Source: Acinetobacter pittii ANC 4050 (GTDB lineage: Bacteria > Pseudomonadota > Gammaproteobacteria > Pseudomonadales > Moraxellaceae). From it: a stretch of 64,000 nt of DNA. The notes beneath the pieces were generated by a model. The model was given only the letters and a program-made list of their open reading frames with translations, made no database searches and was not told where the DNA came from. Position numbers and translations under genes: made by a program. Below, in pieces: positions 25,894 to 35,852 of the stretch; position 1 is the first letter of the stretch, and each line of letters begins with the position of its first letter. The stretch lies in NCBI RefSeq assembly GCF_000399685.1, contig NZ_KB976987.1, positions 1,627,184 through 1,691,183 of the forward strand, written 5' to 3'.

Positions 25894-26505
25894 TTATTCT
25901 CTTAAGCGAATAAATTTTGCGGGATTCCCACCGATAATATGGTAGGGCTCAACATCTTTGGTCACCATACTATTCATCCCGACCACAGCATGTTTACCGA
26001 TTTTTATACCGTCTTTGATCCCCACATGTGCACCCAACCAAACGTCCTGCTCTATTTCAATTCCTTTAGAAGTGACAGGCTGTTGGTAAAGCGGGCGGTC
26101 TAATTGCATTCCATGATCAAACGCATATAAATGACAATATGCTGCAATTCGGACTTGGTCATGCAATTTTATGCCAGCTCGTCCACCATCTAAAATACAA
26201 TGATGATTAATCGCGACTTCGTTACCGATTTCAAGCGGTCCATGTAATGTGCAATCAGCCGCAATAAAACTATTATCACCAATGATAATTTTGCGCCCCA
26301 GCTCAGCAAAAATGTGTGCTAAGGGTGAAATAAAACAATTTTCACCAATCTCAACGGTCTCCATATCCATTAAATAAGCTTGATATTCTTTTTGCCACTC
26401 TTCAGCCCAAGCACGATTTTTCGGTTTTAAACTCCAATATAACCATGGCATATAGTTTAAGCGATGCTTATGTTGCTCACGATATTTCAATAAGGAATCA
26501 ATCAT
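25894..26505 (-). CDS. Hexapeptide-repeat acyltransferase
   Basis: 203 residues. From residue ~50 the sequence shows imperfect left-handed beta-helix hexapeptides (VEIGENCFISPLAHIFAE, IIIGDNSFIAADCTLHG, IEIEQDVWLGAHVGIKDG, IKIGKHAVVGMNSMVTKDV). It closes with the PYHIIGGNPAKFIRLR end of maltose/galactoside O-acetyltransferase-like enzymes. HLYAFDHG contains the usual catalytic His. The acceptor sugar is unknown. The start overlaps the end of yigZ by 8 bp, so the two are cotranscribed. Confidence 0.83.
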   Translation of the reverse strand: MIDSLLKYREQHKHRLNYMPWLYWSLKPKNRAWAEEWQKEYQAYLMDMETVEIGENCFISPLAHIFAELGRKIIIGDNSFIAADCTLHGPLEIGNEVAINHHCILDGGRAGIKLHDQVRIAAYCHLYAFDHGMQLDRPLYQQPVTSKGIEIEQDVWLGAHVGIKDGIKIGKHAVVGMNSMVTKDVEPYHIIGGNPAKFIRLRE

Positions 26506-27097
26506 CTGTTAATTCCTCTTCTATTTTTAATTCTTCACGACCACGGGTTACATCTCTAAGTTTTAACGCCAGCGGTTCAATTTGATGTATTTGTAACCGT
26601 GCCTCAACATCTACACCCGTTGCTGTGTAAGTTTCCTGATATTCAATTTGTTGTTGAGTCAGCTCATATTGGAAGATCGCCCATTCATTAAAATGGCAAG
26701 AAAAATAAATCGTCTTTTTCGCAATAAGTTCAATGCGTTCAGCCAACAGTAAACATTGTCCAGCACAGCCACCATATGCTCTAACAAGGCCGCCTGTTCC
26801 TAGTTTTACTCCACCATACCAACGGTTAACCATCACTATAATATTGGTTAAGTCATTCCCTTCAATGGTTGCCAAGATTGGACGCCCTGCTGTTCCTGAC
26901 GGTTCACCGTCATCGTTAAAGCGTACGTTATGCCCAATTTTCCATGCCCAACATTGGTGAGTGGTCGAGATATCTTTGTTATATTCTAAAAATTCTTTAA
27001 CTTGCTGTTCATTTTCGACTGGCGCAGCGATGGCCTGAAATCTGCTTTTTTTAATTTCTTCTTCAAATGTAATCTGTGATGCAATCGTAAAAGCCAT
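26498..27097 (-). CDS. yigZ: YigZ/IMPACT family protein
   Basis: 199 residues with the UPF0029 (IMPACT) signature: IKKSRFQAIAAPVENEQQVKEFL, HQCWAWKIG, FNDDGEPSGTAGRPIL and NRWYGGVKLGTGGLVRAYG, followed by a C-terminal ferredoxin-like DUF1949 region. The bacterial role is not settled; the eukaryotic homologue modulates translation control. It overlaps the downstream acyltransferase by 8 bp. Confidence 0.9.
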   Translation of the reverse strand: MAFTIASQITFEEEIKKSRFQAIAAPVENEQQVKEFLEYNKDISTTHQCWAWKIGHNVRFNDDGEPSGTAGRPILATIEGNDLTNIIVMVNRWYGGVKLGTGGLVRAYGGCAGQCLLLAERIELIAKKTIYFSCHFNEWAIFQYELTQQQIEYQETYTATGVDVEARLQIHQIEPLALKLRDVTRGREELKIEEELTDD

Positions 27098-27158
27098 AAA
27101 TTAAATAAAGCATAATAAAAATCAAATTATAACGTGAATTTAAAAGAATCAAACCCAT

Positions 27159-27188
27159 AAAAAAGCCCCGAATCTCGGGGCTTTTTTT
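27159..27188 (-). terminator. Terminator of the type I secretion operon
   Basis: AAAAAAGCCCCG-AATCT-CGGGGCTTTTTTT, adjacent to the hlyD stop codon; symmetrical, so it can also act on the other strand. Confidence 0.92.
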
Positions 27189-27189
27189 A

Positions 27190-28380
27190 TTATCTTTCTC
27201 GTAATGCTTCTTTGGCTTTATTAAATGGTTTAAGTAAGTAATCCAATACTGTTTTTTCACCAGTACGAATATCTACTGTTGCCACCATACCCGGTGTAAT
27301 TCCAAAAGCCTTACCTTCTTTATTATAAAGCTTGTCAGAATCAGTGCGGATATAAACACGGTAATAGAATTGGTCTTGTTTAACCTCATCACGAATCGTG
27401 TCTGGTGAAATAACCGTAACTTTACCTTTTAGACCCCCATAAATTGAGTAATCGTAGGCAGTAATCTTAACCAGAGCTTCTTGTCCAGGACGAATAAAGG
27501 CAATGTCACGCGGCAAAATACGCGCTTCAATCAGCAGTTGTTCATCGATTGGTACAATCGTCATCAGTTTACCGTTTTGTGGAATAACACCACCATGCGT
27601 AGTCACCGCAATTTCTTTCACAACCCCACGTACCGGAGCTCTAAACACTGCACGATCTAAACTGTCACTACGGCCCAGTACGATTTGTTGCTGTGTTTTA
27701 CTATCAGTCGTAGCTTTAGATAGCTCTTCACGTGCTTTCACATAATACTGGTTCTGCGCATCATTCATTTTGTTTTGCAGATCATTTGCTTCACGACGTA
27801 GACGTAAAACCTCGACCTCACTTGCTGCACCTTTTGCAACTAACGGCTCTGTCATTGCCAGTTCTTGTTGCACCAGTTGTAAAGCCTGTCTTAAACCTGC
27901 AAGCGTTTGTTCAAGATCAGCGCGACGCGAGCGGTATAACGCTGTTTCTTCTTGTACAAGCTTTGGTTCTTTCATCACAATTTCAGGGAAAACCAAAGGT
28001 GTACCATTTACTTCCGCACGCAAACGCGCTGCTGTCGCTTGAGCAGAGATCAGTAAAGATCTTGATTCACCGACATTTGATGCAAAACGGGTTGGATCAA
28101 GCTGCGCAAGAATTTGTCCTTTTTGAACAATGTCACCTTCTTGTACATTCAGCTTAGTTAAAATACCACCTTCTAAAGACTGGATAACCTGCTCTTTAGA
28201 TGATGGAATCACTTTACCCGTACCGGTAGAAACTTCTTCAAGTTTAAATACCCATGCCCAGATAAAGAAAATAACTAAACCGATTCCCACAATCCAGATC
28301 ACTAAACTGGCACGTGGTAATGGTGGCTCACTATAAGAGACATTCATTGAACGGGTGAGTTCTTGTTGTTGTTCGCTCAT
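27190..28380 (-). CDS. hlyD: Type I secretion membrane fusion protein (HlyD/LapC family)
   Basis: 396 residues. A short cytoplasmic N-terminus is followed by one membrane span (ASLVIWIVGIGLVIFFIWAWVF), the barrel-sandwich lip (VIPSSKEQVIQSLEGGILTKLNVQEGDIVQKGQILAQLD), a long coiled coil (about residues 110-220) and the return VFRAPVRGVVKEIAVTTHGGVI with the HlyD C-terminal barrel. It links the inner-membrane ABC exporter to TolC. Its start overlaps the hlyB stop by 4 bp. This T1SS type exports large RTX or Bap-like adhesins in related Acinetobacter; no substrate gene is in the window. Confidence 0.93.
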   Translation of the reverse strand: MSEQQQELTRSMNVSYSEPPLPRASLVIWIVGIGLVIFFIWAWVFKLEEVSTGTGKVIPSSKEQVIQSLEGGILTKLNVQEGDIVQKGQILAQLDPTRFASNVGESRSLLISAQATAARLRAEVNGTPLVFPEIVMKEPKLVQEETALYRSRRADLEQTLAGLRQALQLVQQELAMTEPLVAKGAASEVEVLRLRREANDLQNKMNDAQNQYYVKAREELSKATTDSKTQQQIVLGRSDSLDRAVFRAPVRGVVKEIAVTTHGGVIPQNGKLMTIVPIDEQLLIEARILPRDIAFIRPGQEALVKITAYDYSIYGGLKGKVTVISPDTIRDEVKQDQFYYRVYIRTDSDKLYNKEGKAFGITPGMVATVDIRTGEKTVLDYLLKPFNKAKEALRER

Positions 28381-30518
28381 GAATTACCCCCTTGGCTCAC
28401 TTGTTTTTGTTGGGCTGTTGATTGATTAAGGACCTGATCTCTTGGACCATCCATCACGATTTTGCCTTCGTTAACGACAATAATACGGTCCACCAGATCT
28501 AAAACAGCTCGGCGGTGGGTCGCAACGACCAAAGTACGATGTGCTAGCCAAACTTTTAAATGATCAATCAGTTGTTTCTCTGCCACATCATCAATCGCTG
28601 CTGTCGGTTCATCCAGCAGTAAAATGTTAGGTTGACGAATCAATAGACGTGCCAGTAACAATGCTTGTTTCTGACCACCAGAGAAACCAACACCACCTTC
28701 TAAAATCAGGTGATCTAGTCCTTCTTTTTTCTCTTGAACAAAAGGTAATGCACCCGTCACCACCAAAGCACGAAGAATATCTTCATCTGTTGCAAGTGGC
28801 GCACCTAAAGTGAGGTTTTCACGAATTGTACCGTAGAAAAGATGTGCATTTTGGTTGAGTAGGCCCATATCACGGCGTACATCAGATGGGTCAATTAAAG
28901 AAAGATCAAGACCATCTAAGTGCACTGCACCTTGAGTTGGAACTTGCATGCCAGATAGAAGCTGAAGCAGTGTCGATTTACCTGCACCATTACGGCCTAA
29001 GATTGCAATTTTTTCACCAGCACGAATTTTTAAATGGCGAATGGCCAAACTTGGTTTCGGGTCTTCTTCTCCATATTGGAACAAGACATTTTTTAATTCA
29101 TAATCGCCATTTAAAACAGCTTTATGTACCAGATGCGAACGGTCCGCCTGATCGATCGGGCGTTGCATAAGTTCATCAAGACTTTGTTTTGCAACTTTTG
29201 CTTGCTGTAAACGACCTAACACACCTGTAATTTGTGCAACTGGGCCTAACATACGTGAAGATAAAATTGAACACGCAACTAAAGCACCCGTAGTCATTTC
29301 ACCGTCCATCACGGCAAAACATCCCACTAACACCACAATTGCATAGGTCAAGCCTTGAAGCATTTGAGTCCATGCCATTAAGGTCCCAACAATTTTACGC
29401 TGTCTCATCCCGATATCGGCTGAAACTTCGTTCATGTGGTTCCACTGGTTTTGGAAACGAGACTCAGCACGTAATAGTTTGATATCTTCAATACCTTGCA
29501 CCGCTTCAACAAGAATCGCGTTACGGATTGAGGATTCTCTCATACCTTCTTGTGCGAGTTGCGCTAGTTTTTTCTGTGCCAGAATACCTGGTAAAAGCAT
29601 AAGCGGTACTACTAGTAACATCACCCAAAACAGTTTTCCACCAATAATGGCAAAGATGATCAGGAACAGGAAAAAGAATGGGAAATCGGCAATTGCACTA
29701 ATGGTGGTTGATGTCACCAATTCACGAACCCCTTCGAGTTCACGAATCTGGGAAATAAAACTACCGGTAGATTTTGAACGGTCTTTATTTTTGATGCGTA
29801 AGGCATGACCAAATACACGATCAGAAACACGTAAGTCAGCACGTTTACCAATAATGTCGGACAAATACACTCGCGATATACGTAAGGTAAACTCAAAAAG
29901 AGCTGCAATCAGTACCCCACCTGCCAGTACCCATAAAGTCGGAATAGACTGTGAAGGTACAACGCGGTCATACACTTGCATTGAGAAAATAATGGTTGCC
30001 AGTGCCAACACATTGGCAATGAGTGAGGCAAACATAATATCAACGTAGCGTTTCCAGTCTCTTAGAACGATTGACCAGAACCAGCTCGCTTCATATGGCT
30101 TGATATATTCATCAATACGCGCATCGGGAATAGAGGTTTCAGGGCGCAGAATATAGACATTCTTAATTGTAGTTTTTAAGACATCTAAGCTTAAATTTTG
30201 AGAAAGGCCATGATCTCCACTAAACTGAATACTGACGTTTCCTTGAGTATCAGCTTTATCAATTACACCGACTTGACCGTCATTGAACTCGACCATGACA
30301 GGTAAACGCCATGGGTTGAGCAACTCTAAAGAAAATGGCACTTTACGTAAATTGAGTCCAACTTGACGTGTAATGAGCTGTAAAACATCATCAAGATTTT
30401 GATTTTGGTTCCAGTCAAGTTGTAAACGAATTCTTTCTTCTGAAGGCTCAATTCTATAATGTTTAGCAATCGTCAAGACTGCCTGTAACCAGGGCTGGTA
30501 GTTTATTTTTGTCATCAT
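28377..30518 (-). CDS. hlyB: Type I secretion ABC transporter (HlyB/LapB family)
   Basis: 713 residues in the order C39-like domain, ABC transmembrane domain, nucleotide-binding domain. The N-terminal C39-like domain has no Cys-His pair, so it cannot cleave a leader and probably only binds substrate, as in HlyB. Transmembrane helices cover about residues 165-420. The ATPase has ILGRNGAGKSTLLQLL (Walker A), VGFSGGQKQALLLARLL (signature, with FSGGQ instead of LSGGQ), NILLLDEPTAAID (Walker B) and VVATHRR (H-loop). It overlaps both neighbours by 4 bp (ATGA), so the operon is translationally coupled. Confidence 0.94.
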   Translation of the reverse strand: MMTKINYQPWLQAVLTIAKHYRIEPSEERIRLQLDWNQNQNLDDVLQLITRQVGLNLRKVPFSLELLNPWRLPVMVEFNDGQVGVIDKADTQGNVSIQFSGDHGLSQNLSLDVLKTTIKNVYILRPETSIPDARIDEYIKPYEASWFWSIVLRDWKRYVDIMFASLIANVLALATIIFSMQVYDRVVPSQSIPTLWVLAGGVLIAALFEFTLRISRVYLSDIIGKRADLRVSDRVFGHALRIKNKDRSKSTGSFISQIRELEGVRELVTSTTISAIADFPFFFLFLIIFAIIGGKLFWVMLLVVPLMLLPGILAQKKLAQLAQEGMRESSIRNAILVEAVQGIEDIKLLRAESRFQNQWNHMNEVSADIGMRQRKIVGTLMAWTQMLQGLTYAIVVLVGCFAVMDGEMTTGALVACSILSSRMLGPVAQITGVLGRLQQAKVAKQSLDELMQRPIDQADRSHLVHKAVLNGDYELKNVLFQYGEEDPKPSLAIRHLKIRAGEKIAILGRNGAGKSTLLQLLSGMQVPTQGAVHLDGLDLSLIDPSDVRRDMGLLNQNAHLFYGTIRENLTLGAPLATDEDILRALVVTGALPFVQEKKEGLDHLILEGGVGFSGGQKQALLLARLLIRQPNILLLDEPTAAIDDVAEKQLIDHLKVWLAHRTLVVATHRRAVLDLVDRIIVVNEGKIVMDGPRDQVLNQSTAQQKQVSQGGNS

Positions 30519-32047
30519 GGTTGTACTTCGAACCCCTGAATTGAAATATTATTTAAGTCATAAGCTTGGCGAGAACGTCCTGTTGCTGCAATGTACTGAA
30601 CAATACTGCTGTAAATATCATAACGTGCAGTTTCGAGTTCTGAATTAGCACTATGAATCGCTTGTTCGGCATTTAATAAATCGACCAATGAACGTGTTCC
30701 GAGTTTGTACTGTTCTTGATAAAGCTCACGTGTACGAACTGTCGTTGCTTGGCGATTTGCTAAAACCTGCATTTGTCGTTGTTTATTTTCAATTTGCTCA
30801 CGGCTGGTTCTGATCTGGTCGAGAACATCCAGATAAACAGAATTCACTTTAGATTTAGCGGCTTCTTCTGCATAACTCGCCATTTTTACCTGAGAAGAAA
30901 CTGCTCCACCTTGATAAAACTGACTGGTTGCTTCAAGCATGACCGAACTATACAGACCATCGTCTTCATCATTATTTGGATTTTTGCCATTAATGGCCTG
31001 ACTCAAAGAACCTTTGACTGCCAAAGTTGGATAACGTGTTAAACGGGTCTGCTCTTTTTGCGCTTTAGCAACTTCAATACCCGCTTGAGCTGCGATCATT
31101 TTTGGAATGGTATTAAACTGAGGCTCACCATATAAATCAGATACTTTCACCAAATCATCTGAAATAATCCATCCCGTTCGAGAAACATCGCCACCTAATA
31201 ATGTTCTTAAATGCTGCTGATATTGACGTAACAATGATTGCTGAGCAATCAGACCAGACTGAGCAGCTTGCAAATAAGATTGGGCTTGAATTGGATCGGC
31301 TTGGCTACTAATACCGGCATTTGCACGTAAATTAGCGATTTCCTGAATTCGCTGAATACCTGCAATTTGCTGTTCGGCAATCTTATTTAATTGAAGATAG
31401 CGCTGAATATTGATAATCGACTGTGCGACATCAAGTGCAATATCATCAATGCTGACCAGAACATTGGCCTGCTCGACTTGCAACTTAGCCTTCTCAACCG
31501 ATACACCTGATTTCACTTTACCAAAATCATAGAGCATTTGAGTTGCATTTAAAGTCAATAATTGCCGACCACGCTCACCACTGCTCAAGTCACCTGTGGT
31601 AATACCACCTGAAATTTGAGGGTAATAACCCGCCTTTGCAACATCAATACCAGCGTTTTGGCCAGCTAAAGTTGAAATGGCTTGGGAAATATCAGGGTTA
31701 CGCTGGATTGCGATTCTCACCGCTTCCTGCAAAGTCATTTTCCTTGATGGCAGAGTTGAATAAGATGAAGCTGCTCGATCATTGAGTTGAACAGTCGGAA
31801 ACTCCTGAACTCTAGAACGATCTAGCTTAAAATTACTCAGCTCTTGCATTTTAGCAACTTTAAATTCATCACTACTTTTAGGGGTAAAAAGCTGCGATAA
31901 GTTGTTTTTCAATGTGTGATATTGCTCACTTGGTTTAGCGGCATATATCACCATAGGTACATGCAATGTAGTTAAAAGCATCAACCCTTTCAGGAAAGCC
32001 GGCTTTTTACATGTCCTTTTTACTCTTCTCTGGTTATATCCAATCAT
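30515..32047 (-). CDS. tolC: TolC family outer-membrane channel of T1SS
   Basis: 510 residues. A basic N-terminus and hydrophobic stretch ending VIYAA forms the export signal. The mature part has the OEP repeat architecture: two related halves of long helices (IAIQRNPDISQAISTLAGQNAGIDVAKAGYYPQ, then a second half beginning IAAQAGIEVAKAQKEQTRL) and LYQEQYKLGTRSLVDLLNAEQ near the end. This fits the AggA/LapE branch dedicated to type I secretion. It is first in the operon tolC-hlyB-hlyD and overlaps hlyB by 4 bp. Confidence 0.92.
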   Translation of the reverse strand: MIGYNQRRVKRTCKKPAFLKGLMLLTTLHVPMVIYAAKPSEQYHTLKNNLSQLFTPKSSDEFKVAKMQELSNFKLDRSRVQEFPTVQLNDRAASSYSTLPSRKMTLQEAVRIAIQRNPDISQAISTLAGQNAGIDVAKAGYYPQISGGITTGDLSSGERGRQLLTLNATQMLYDFGKVKSGVSVEKAKLQVEQANVLVSIDDIALDVAQSIINIQRYLQLNKIAEQQIAGIQRIQEIANLRANAGISSQADPIQAQSYLQAAQSGLIAQQSLLRQYQQHLRTLLGGDVSRTGWIISDDLVKVSDLYGEPQFNTIPKMIAAQAGIEVAKAQKEQTRLTRYPTLAVKGSLSQAINGKNPNNDEDDGLYSSVMLEATSQFYQGGAVSSQVKMASYAEEAAKSKVNSVYLDVLDQIRTSREQIENKQRQMQVLANRQATTVRTRELYQEQYKLGTRSLVDLLNAEQAIHSANSELETARYDIYSSIVQYIAATGRSRQAYDLNNISIQGFEVQP

Positions 32048-32204
32048 GCTTGTCTTGTTGATCTTGTTTGTTATCGTTTAAAAGCTTCTACATTCTACAT
32101 ATTTTTTTGCATAAAGAAGCATAAATGAAGGAATAATTCACACATTATTTTTTCATCAATTGTTTAGACTAATTTATTGTTTTTAAAATATAAATATAAA
32201 AAAA

Positions 32205-32232
32205 CTAAAAAGAGGCACTGACCTCTTTTTAG
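32205..32232 (-). terminator. Terminator after lptB
   Basis: A perfect 11-bp stem, CTAAAAAGAGG with CCTCTTTTTAG and a 6-nt loop, 22 bp beyond the lptB stop. It closes the kdsD-to-lptB unit. Confidence 0.85.
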
Positions 32233-32254
32233 CCAAACAGATTAACTTTTTTAT

Positions 32255-33001
32255 TTAAACTGTAAAATCGTCACCTAAGTAGACTTTACGTACCTGTTCG
32301 TTATCCAGAATTTCTTGTGGCGTGCCTTCGGCAATTACAGCCCCTTCACTCACAATATATGCACGTTCACAAATTGCTAGAGTTTCACGTACGTTATGGT
32401 CAGTAATGAGTACACCAATACCACGATCTTTTAAGGTCTGGATAATATCTTTAATATCACCAACCGAAATTGGATCGACGCCGGCAAACGGTTCATCAAG
32501 TAACATAAATTTAGGATCAGCAGCCAATGCACGTGCAATTTCAGCACGACGGCGTTCACCACCAGACACACTCATGCCCAATGAATCTTTAATATGACTG
32601 ATTTTAAAGTCATTCAATAATTCAGTAAGACGTTGCTGGCGCTGTTGCTTATTTAAGTCTTTGCGTGTTTCTAAAATAGACATAATATTTTCAGCAATTG
32701 TTAGCTTTCTAAAAATAGAAGCTTCTTGCGGAAGATATCCAATCCCTTTACGTGCCCGCTCATGCATTGCCAAATCAGACATATCAAGATCATCAAGGTG
32801 AATTTCACCTTTATCCATACGCACGAGTCCAACAACCATATAGAAACTTGTTGTTTTTCCTGCACCGTTAGGGCCAAGCAAACCAACAATCTGTCCACTT
32901 TGCATACTAAAAGATACGTCTTTGACGACCCAACGTTTACTATAGTTTTTTGCTAAGTGCTTAATACACAAAGTTTGGGGTTGTTGAAGAGCTTGTTGCA
33001 T
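32255..33001 (-). CDS. lptB: LPS export ABC transporter ATPase LptB
   Basis: 248 residues. [20 protein letters not shown] (Walker A), the Q-loop [29 protein letters not shown] (signature), [16 protein letters not shown] (Walker B, D-loop) and [11 protein letters not shown] (H-loop) identify LptB, down to the LptB-type RKL..ENIM groove that grips LptF/G coupling helices. It powers LOS extraction from the inner membrane. The ATG shares a base with the lptA stop (TAATG). Confidence 0.97.
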   Translation of the reverse strand: MQQALQQPQTLCIKHLAKNYSKRWVVKDVSFSMQSGQIVGLLGPNGAGKTTSFYMVVGLVRMDKGEIHLDDLDMSDLAMHERARKGIGYLPQEASIFRKLTIAENIMSILETRKDLNKQQRQQRLTELLNDFKISHIKDSLGMSVSGGERRRAEIARALAADPKFMLLDEPFAGVDPISVGDIKDIIQTLKDRGIGVLITDHNVRETLAICERAYIVSEGAVIAEGTPQEILDNEQVRKVYLGDDFTV

Positions 33002-33549
33002 TAGTCACGCGCTCCTGGGAAACTTTTTGAAGTTGATGGCGGAATAATAATCTGAACACGGTTAGATGATGAGCCTTGTGCTTCAACATCGCCTTTATTC
33101 ATACTATATTTCAGTGAGTTACCACGAATACTTGAACCATCTTGATATAGATATGCACCACCAGTCAAAGTAATAATGCCTGTATCTGCATTATAAACAA
33201 TAGTTTGACCCTCGCCTCGTGCAACGCCTTTGTCTGCACTAATTTGCTGTTGGAATTTAGACGGTCTACCTTTGGCAGTAATCGTTTGAATTTCACGCTT
33301 AGCGTTTAGAGTAGCCACAATTGAGTCGGCTTGAAGCTTCATCGTACCTTGCTCAATCACAACATTGCCCGTATAAGTCGTTAAACCCGTTTTCTCATTA
33401 TAAGTTGCACGGTCTGCCACTAACGAAATTTGTTGATTACGGTCAGACGGTAAAGCAAAAGTCGAAGCAGATGATAAAGCAACGAATGTAATTACCGCAG
33501 CTTGTTTTAGGAAAGCTGAAGAACGTTTTAAATTAAGACTTTGGTGCAT
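33001..33549 (-). CDS. lptA: LPS periplasmic bridge protein LptA
   Basis: 182 residues from the ATG at 33549 ([11 protein letters not shown]), giving a signal peptide cut after STFA. An upstream in-frame start would overlap lptC further. The mature part is an OstA/LptA jelly roll: [46 protein letters not shown] and [25 protein letters not shown]. It polymerises as the periplasmic bridge for LOS. It overlaps lptC by 17 bp. Confidence 0.95.
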   Translation of the reverse strand: MHQSLNLKRSSAFLKQAAVITFVALSSASTFALPSDRNQQISLVADRATYNEKTGLTTYTGNVVIEQGTMKLQADSIVATLNAKREIQTITAKGRPSKFQQQISADKGVARGEGQTIVYNADTGIITLTGGAYLYQDGSSIRGNSLKYSMNKGDVEAQGSSSNRVQIIIPPSTSKSFPGARD

Positions 33550-34081
33550 ACTTTCCTCGAATATTAAAAAATTCGTACTGACCATTATTCAAATTGGCTT
33601 TTAGTCCTTTGCTGACAAAATCGCCTTGCGGAGATTGAACAACGACCTGATGATTCGTTTCAATTTCTCTGGTTTTTGGATAGCCAGTTAACTCATCAGT
33701 ATGGAATTCAATCTTACCTTGTGGCGCAAGTTTAGTAGCGACCACATCGCCCGATAATATAACTTTACGGTTATCATCGTAGCCATTTGCCTGTTTTGCA
33801 AAGAACGTTGCATCAACTTTGCCATCTTTATACATCGAGGCATTGAGTTGATCCAACTTTGATGTTTTTTGTTGCATATCCTGTTCAAGCTGACGAACTT
33901 CAGCACGAATATACAAATTGCCTTGATCATCAGTTTGAGTCAAATGGACGCCCTGCGCTGAATATGTCATATTCTTCGCAGAACCAATGTCTAGTTTTTT
34001 TGCCTTGCCACTATAGTAGTAATAACCACCACTTATAGCAGCAACTACTACAGCAACAATTGATAAAACTCTGGTATCCAT
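33533..34081 (-). CDS. lptC: LPS export protein LptC
   Basis: 182 residues. One N-terminal membrane span (VLSIVAVVVAAISGGYYYYSG) anchors a periplasmic jelly-roll domain (MTYSAQGVHLTQTDDQGNLYIRAE, VILSGDVVATKLAPQGKIEFHTDELTGYPKTREIET, FVSKGLKANLNNGQYEFF). LptC passes LOS from LptB2FG to LptA. It follows kdsC by 37 bp, the conserved gene order in gamma-proteobacteria. Confidence 0.95.
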   Translation of the reverse strand: MDTRVLSIVAVVVAAISGGYYYYSGKAKKLDIGSAKNMTYSAQGVHLTQTDDQGNLYIRAEVRQLEQDMQQKTSKLDQLNASMYKDGKVDATFFAKQANGYDDNRKVILSGDVVATKLAPQGKIEFHTDELTGYPKTREIETNHQVVVQSPQGDFVSKGLKANLNNGQYEFFNIRGKYAPKS

Positions 34082-34118
34082 GAGCAGGAATAGCCTACCT
34101 TTTTAAGTAATCTTATTA

Positions 34119-34658
34119 TTAATGCGGTACTGCAAGATATTTTTCAAGAAGTTCTTGGTAAATGCCTTTTGCGATCAGCAACATATCACAGACTTCACGT
34201 ACAGCACCACGCCCGCCCATCGATTGCGTAACCAAATGCGCACGGCGACGTACTTCTTCGTGACCATTTGGCACAGTAACACTCATACCTGCAATCGCAA
34301 AAGCCGACAAATCAGGCCAATCATCGCCCATATATAAGCAGTCCGACGGCAAAATATTAAACTGTGCACATGCTTCACGAAGTGCTGAGCCTTTGTCTTC
34401 ACGGCCTTGAAAGACCAGATCTACACCTAAGTCAGACATGCGTTTTTCAACAATATTACTTTTTCGGCCTGTGATAATAATGACTTTCATGTTCGCTTGC
34501 TGCACAAGCTTCATGCCTAAACCATCACGAATATCGAATGATTTAATTTCATCGCCACTATTGGTTAACGTTACAAAGCCATCACTCAAAATACCATCAA
34601 CATCCAGAACCAATGCCTGTAAATGACGTGCTTGTTCTAACAATGCATAAGATGCCAT
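34119..34658 (-). CDS. kdsC: 3-deoxy-D-manno-octulosonate 8-phosphate phosphatase KdsC
   Basis: 179 residues, a cap-less tetrameric HAD phosphatase. LVLDVDGILSDG (nucleophile Asp), IITGRKSNIVEKR (motif II Thr), the Lys of GREDKGSALRE (motif III) and YMGDDWPDL (motif IV) are all present. The C-terminal tail (GGRGAVREVCDMLL) closes the neighbouring active site as in E. coli KdsC. It makes Kdo for the LOS inner core. It starts 3 bp after the kdsD stop. Confidence 0.96.
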   Translation of the reverse strand: MASYALLEQARHLQALVLDVDGILSDGFVTLTNSGDEIKSFDIRDGLGMKLVQQANMKVIIITGRKSNIVEKRMSDLGVDLVFQGREDKGSALREACAQFNILPSDCLYMGDDWPDLSAFAIAGMSVTVPNGHEEVRRRAHLVTQSMGGRGAVREVCDMLLIAKGIYQELLEKYLAVPH

Positions 34659-34661
34659 TGA

Positions 34662-35639
34662 TTAATTTACCCCTGCCTGAATAAGGTCATGCATACTAAT
34701 TACACCAATCACTTTATTCTGGTCATCGACCACCACAAACTGACTAATTTTTTTCAGGTTAAGCTGTTGTAGAGCTTCTACCGCACGTGCTTCTTGAGAA
34801 ATAGTTGACGGTTTCTTTGTCATCACTTCAGAAACAGGCAAATTCACATCGAAACCTTGCTGTTTATCAATTAAACGGCGCAAGTCACCATCGGTAAAAA
34901 TACCAAGCAAATGGTCTTGGTCATCTACAATCGTGGTCAAGCCTAAACGTTTATTAGAGATTTCATAAAGCACTTGATTCATTGGCGTGTCTGGTGAAAC
35001 TTTTGGCAGCTCATCGCCTGTATGCATGAGGTGTTTCACATGTAAAAGTAAGCGTTTACCCAACGCACCTGCTGGATGCGAGCGAGCAAAATCATCTGCA
35101 GTAAAACCACGTGCTTCTAGTAAAGCGACAGCCAATGCATCACCCAAAACTAAAGTTGCTGTCGTACTCGAGGTAGGTGCCAAACCTAAGGGGCAAGCCT
35201 CGTCAGACTCACCTAAAGTTAAAGCGATGTCGGCATTTTGCGGCATTGGGCCTTTATCATCACGGCTAATGGTAATAAGTGGCACGCCAAGATGTTTGAT
35301 TAAAGGCATCAACATCATGATTTCATCACTTTTTCCAGAATTGGAAATCGCAATTAAAACATCACCACGAACCAGCATTCCCAAATCACCATGCCCAGCT
35401 TCGCCCGGATGCATAAAGAAAGAAGGTGTACCAGTTGAGGCGAAAGTTGCAGCCATTTTACGGCCAATATGCCCTGACTTACCCATGCCAGTAATCACAA
35501 CACGACCTTTACACTGTAACAATATTTCACAAGCTCGATTAAAACTGTCACCAATTTGTGTTGCTAACACGTCTAAGGCTTGTTGCTCAATACGCAATGT
35601 TGCTAATGCGCTGCTTTGGAAATCTGTAGGATTGGGCAT
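34662..35639 (-). CDS. kdsD: Arabinose-5-phosphate isomerase KdsD
   Basis: 325 residues from ATG 35639; a TTG five codons earlier (35654) is also possible and neither has a clear ribosome site. The SIS domain has GRVVITGMGKSGHIGRKMAATFASTGTPSFFMHPGEAGHGDLG and AISNSGKSDEI, the sugar-phosphate-binding serines. Two CBS domains follow (from about residue 210, HTGDELPKVSPDTPMNQVL and VMTKKPSTISQEARAVEALQQ). It converts ribulose-5-P to arabinose-5-P, the first Kdo step, and is transcribed together with kdsC and lptCAB. Confidence 0.95.
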   Translation of the reverse strand: MPNPTDFQSSALATLRIEQQALDVLATQIGDSFNRACEILLQCKGRVVITGMGKSGHIGRKMAATFASTGTPSFFMHPGEAGHGDLGMLVRGDVLIAISNSGKSDEIMMLMPLIKHLGVPLITISRDDKGPMPQNADIALTLGESDEACPLGLAPTSSTTATLVLGDALAVALLEARGFTADDFARSHPAGALGKRLLLHVKHLMHTGDELPKVSPDTPMNQVLYEISNKRLGLTTIVDDQDHLLGIFTDGDLRRLIDKQQGFDVNLPVSEVMTKKPSTISQEARAVEALQQLNLKKISQFVVVDDQNKVIGVISMHDLIQAGVN

Positions 35640-35852
35640 ACGAGTTTGACTCAAAATAATTGATCTGATCTCTTGTGAAGATCGGTGATTTTAATCAAAA
35701 GATTTGGGGGCATTCTAACATAACTCAATCACCTACACGTTTTTAAATGTATAAGATTTCACAAGCTTATAAAATTCTTGCATAAAACTTTGTGAAAAAT
35801 GATGCATCAGTTATGATGTAACACTGTTTTTGTTGAGTGTTTGAAAACCCTT

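Noticed and set aside
27190-32047. Adjacent RTX or Bap-like substrate of the type I secretion system
   Set aside because: No large repetitive or RTX protein gene is present next to the operon.
35653-35852. Small regulatory RNA between kdsD and cysS
   Set aside because: The gap is of normal length for a divergent promoter region, and no stable hairpin was found.
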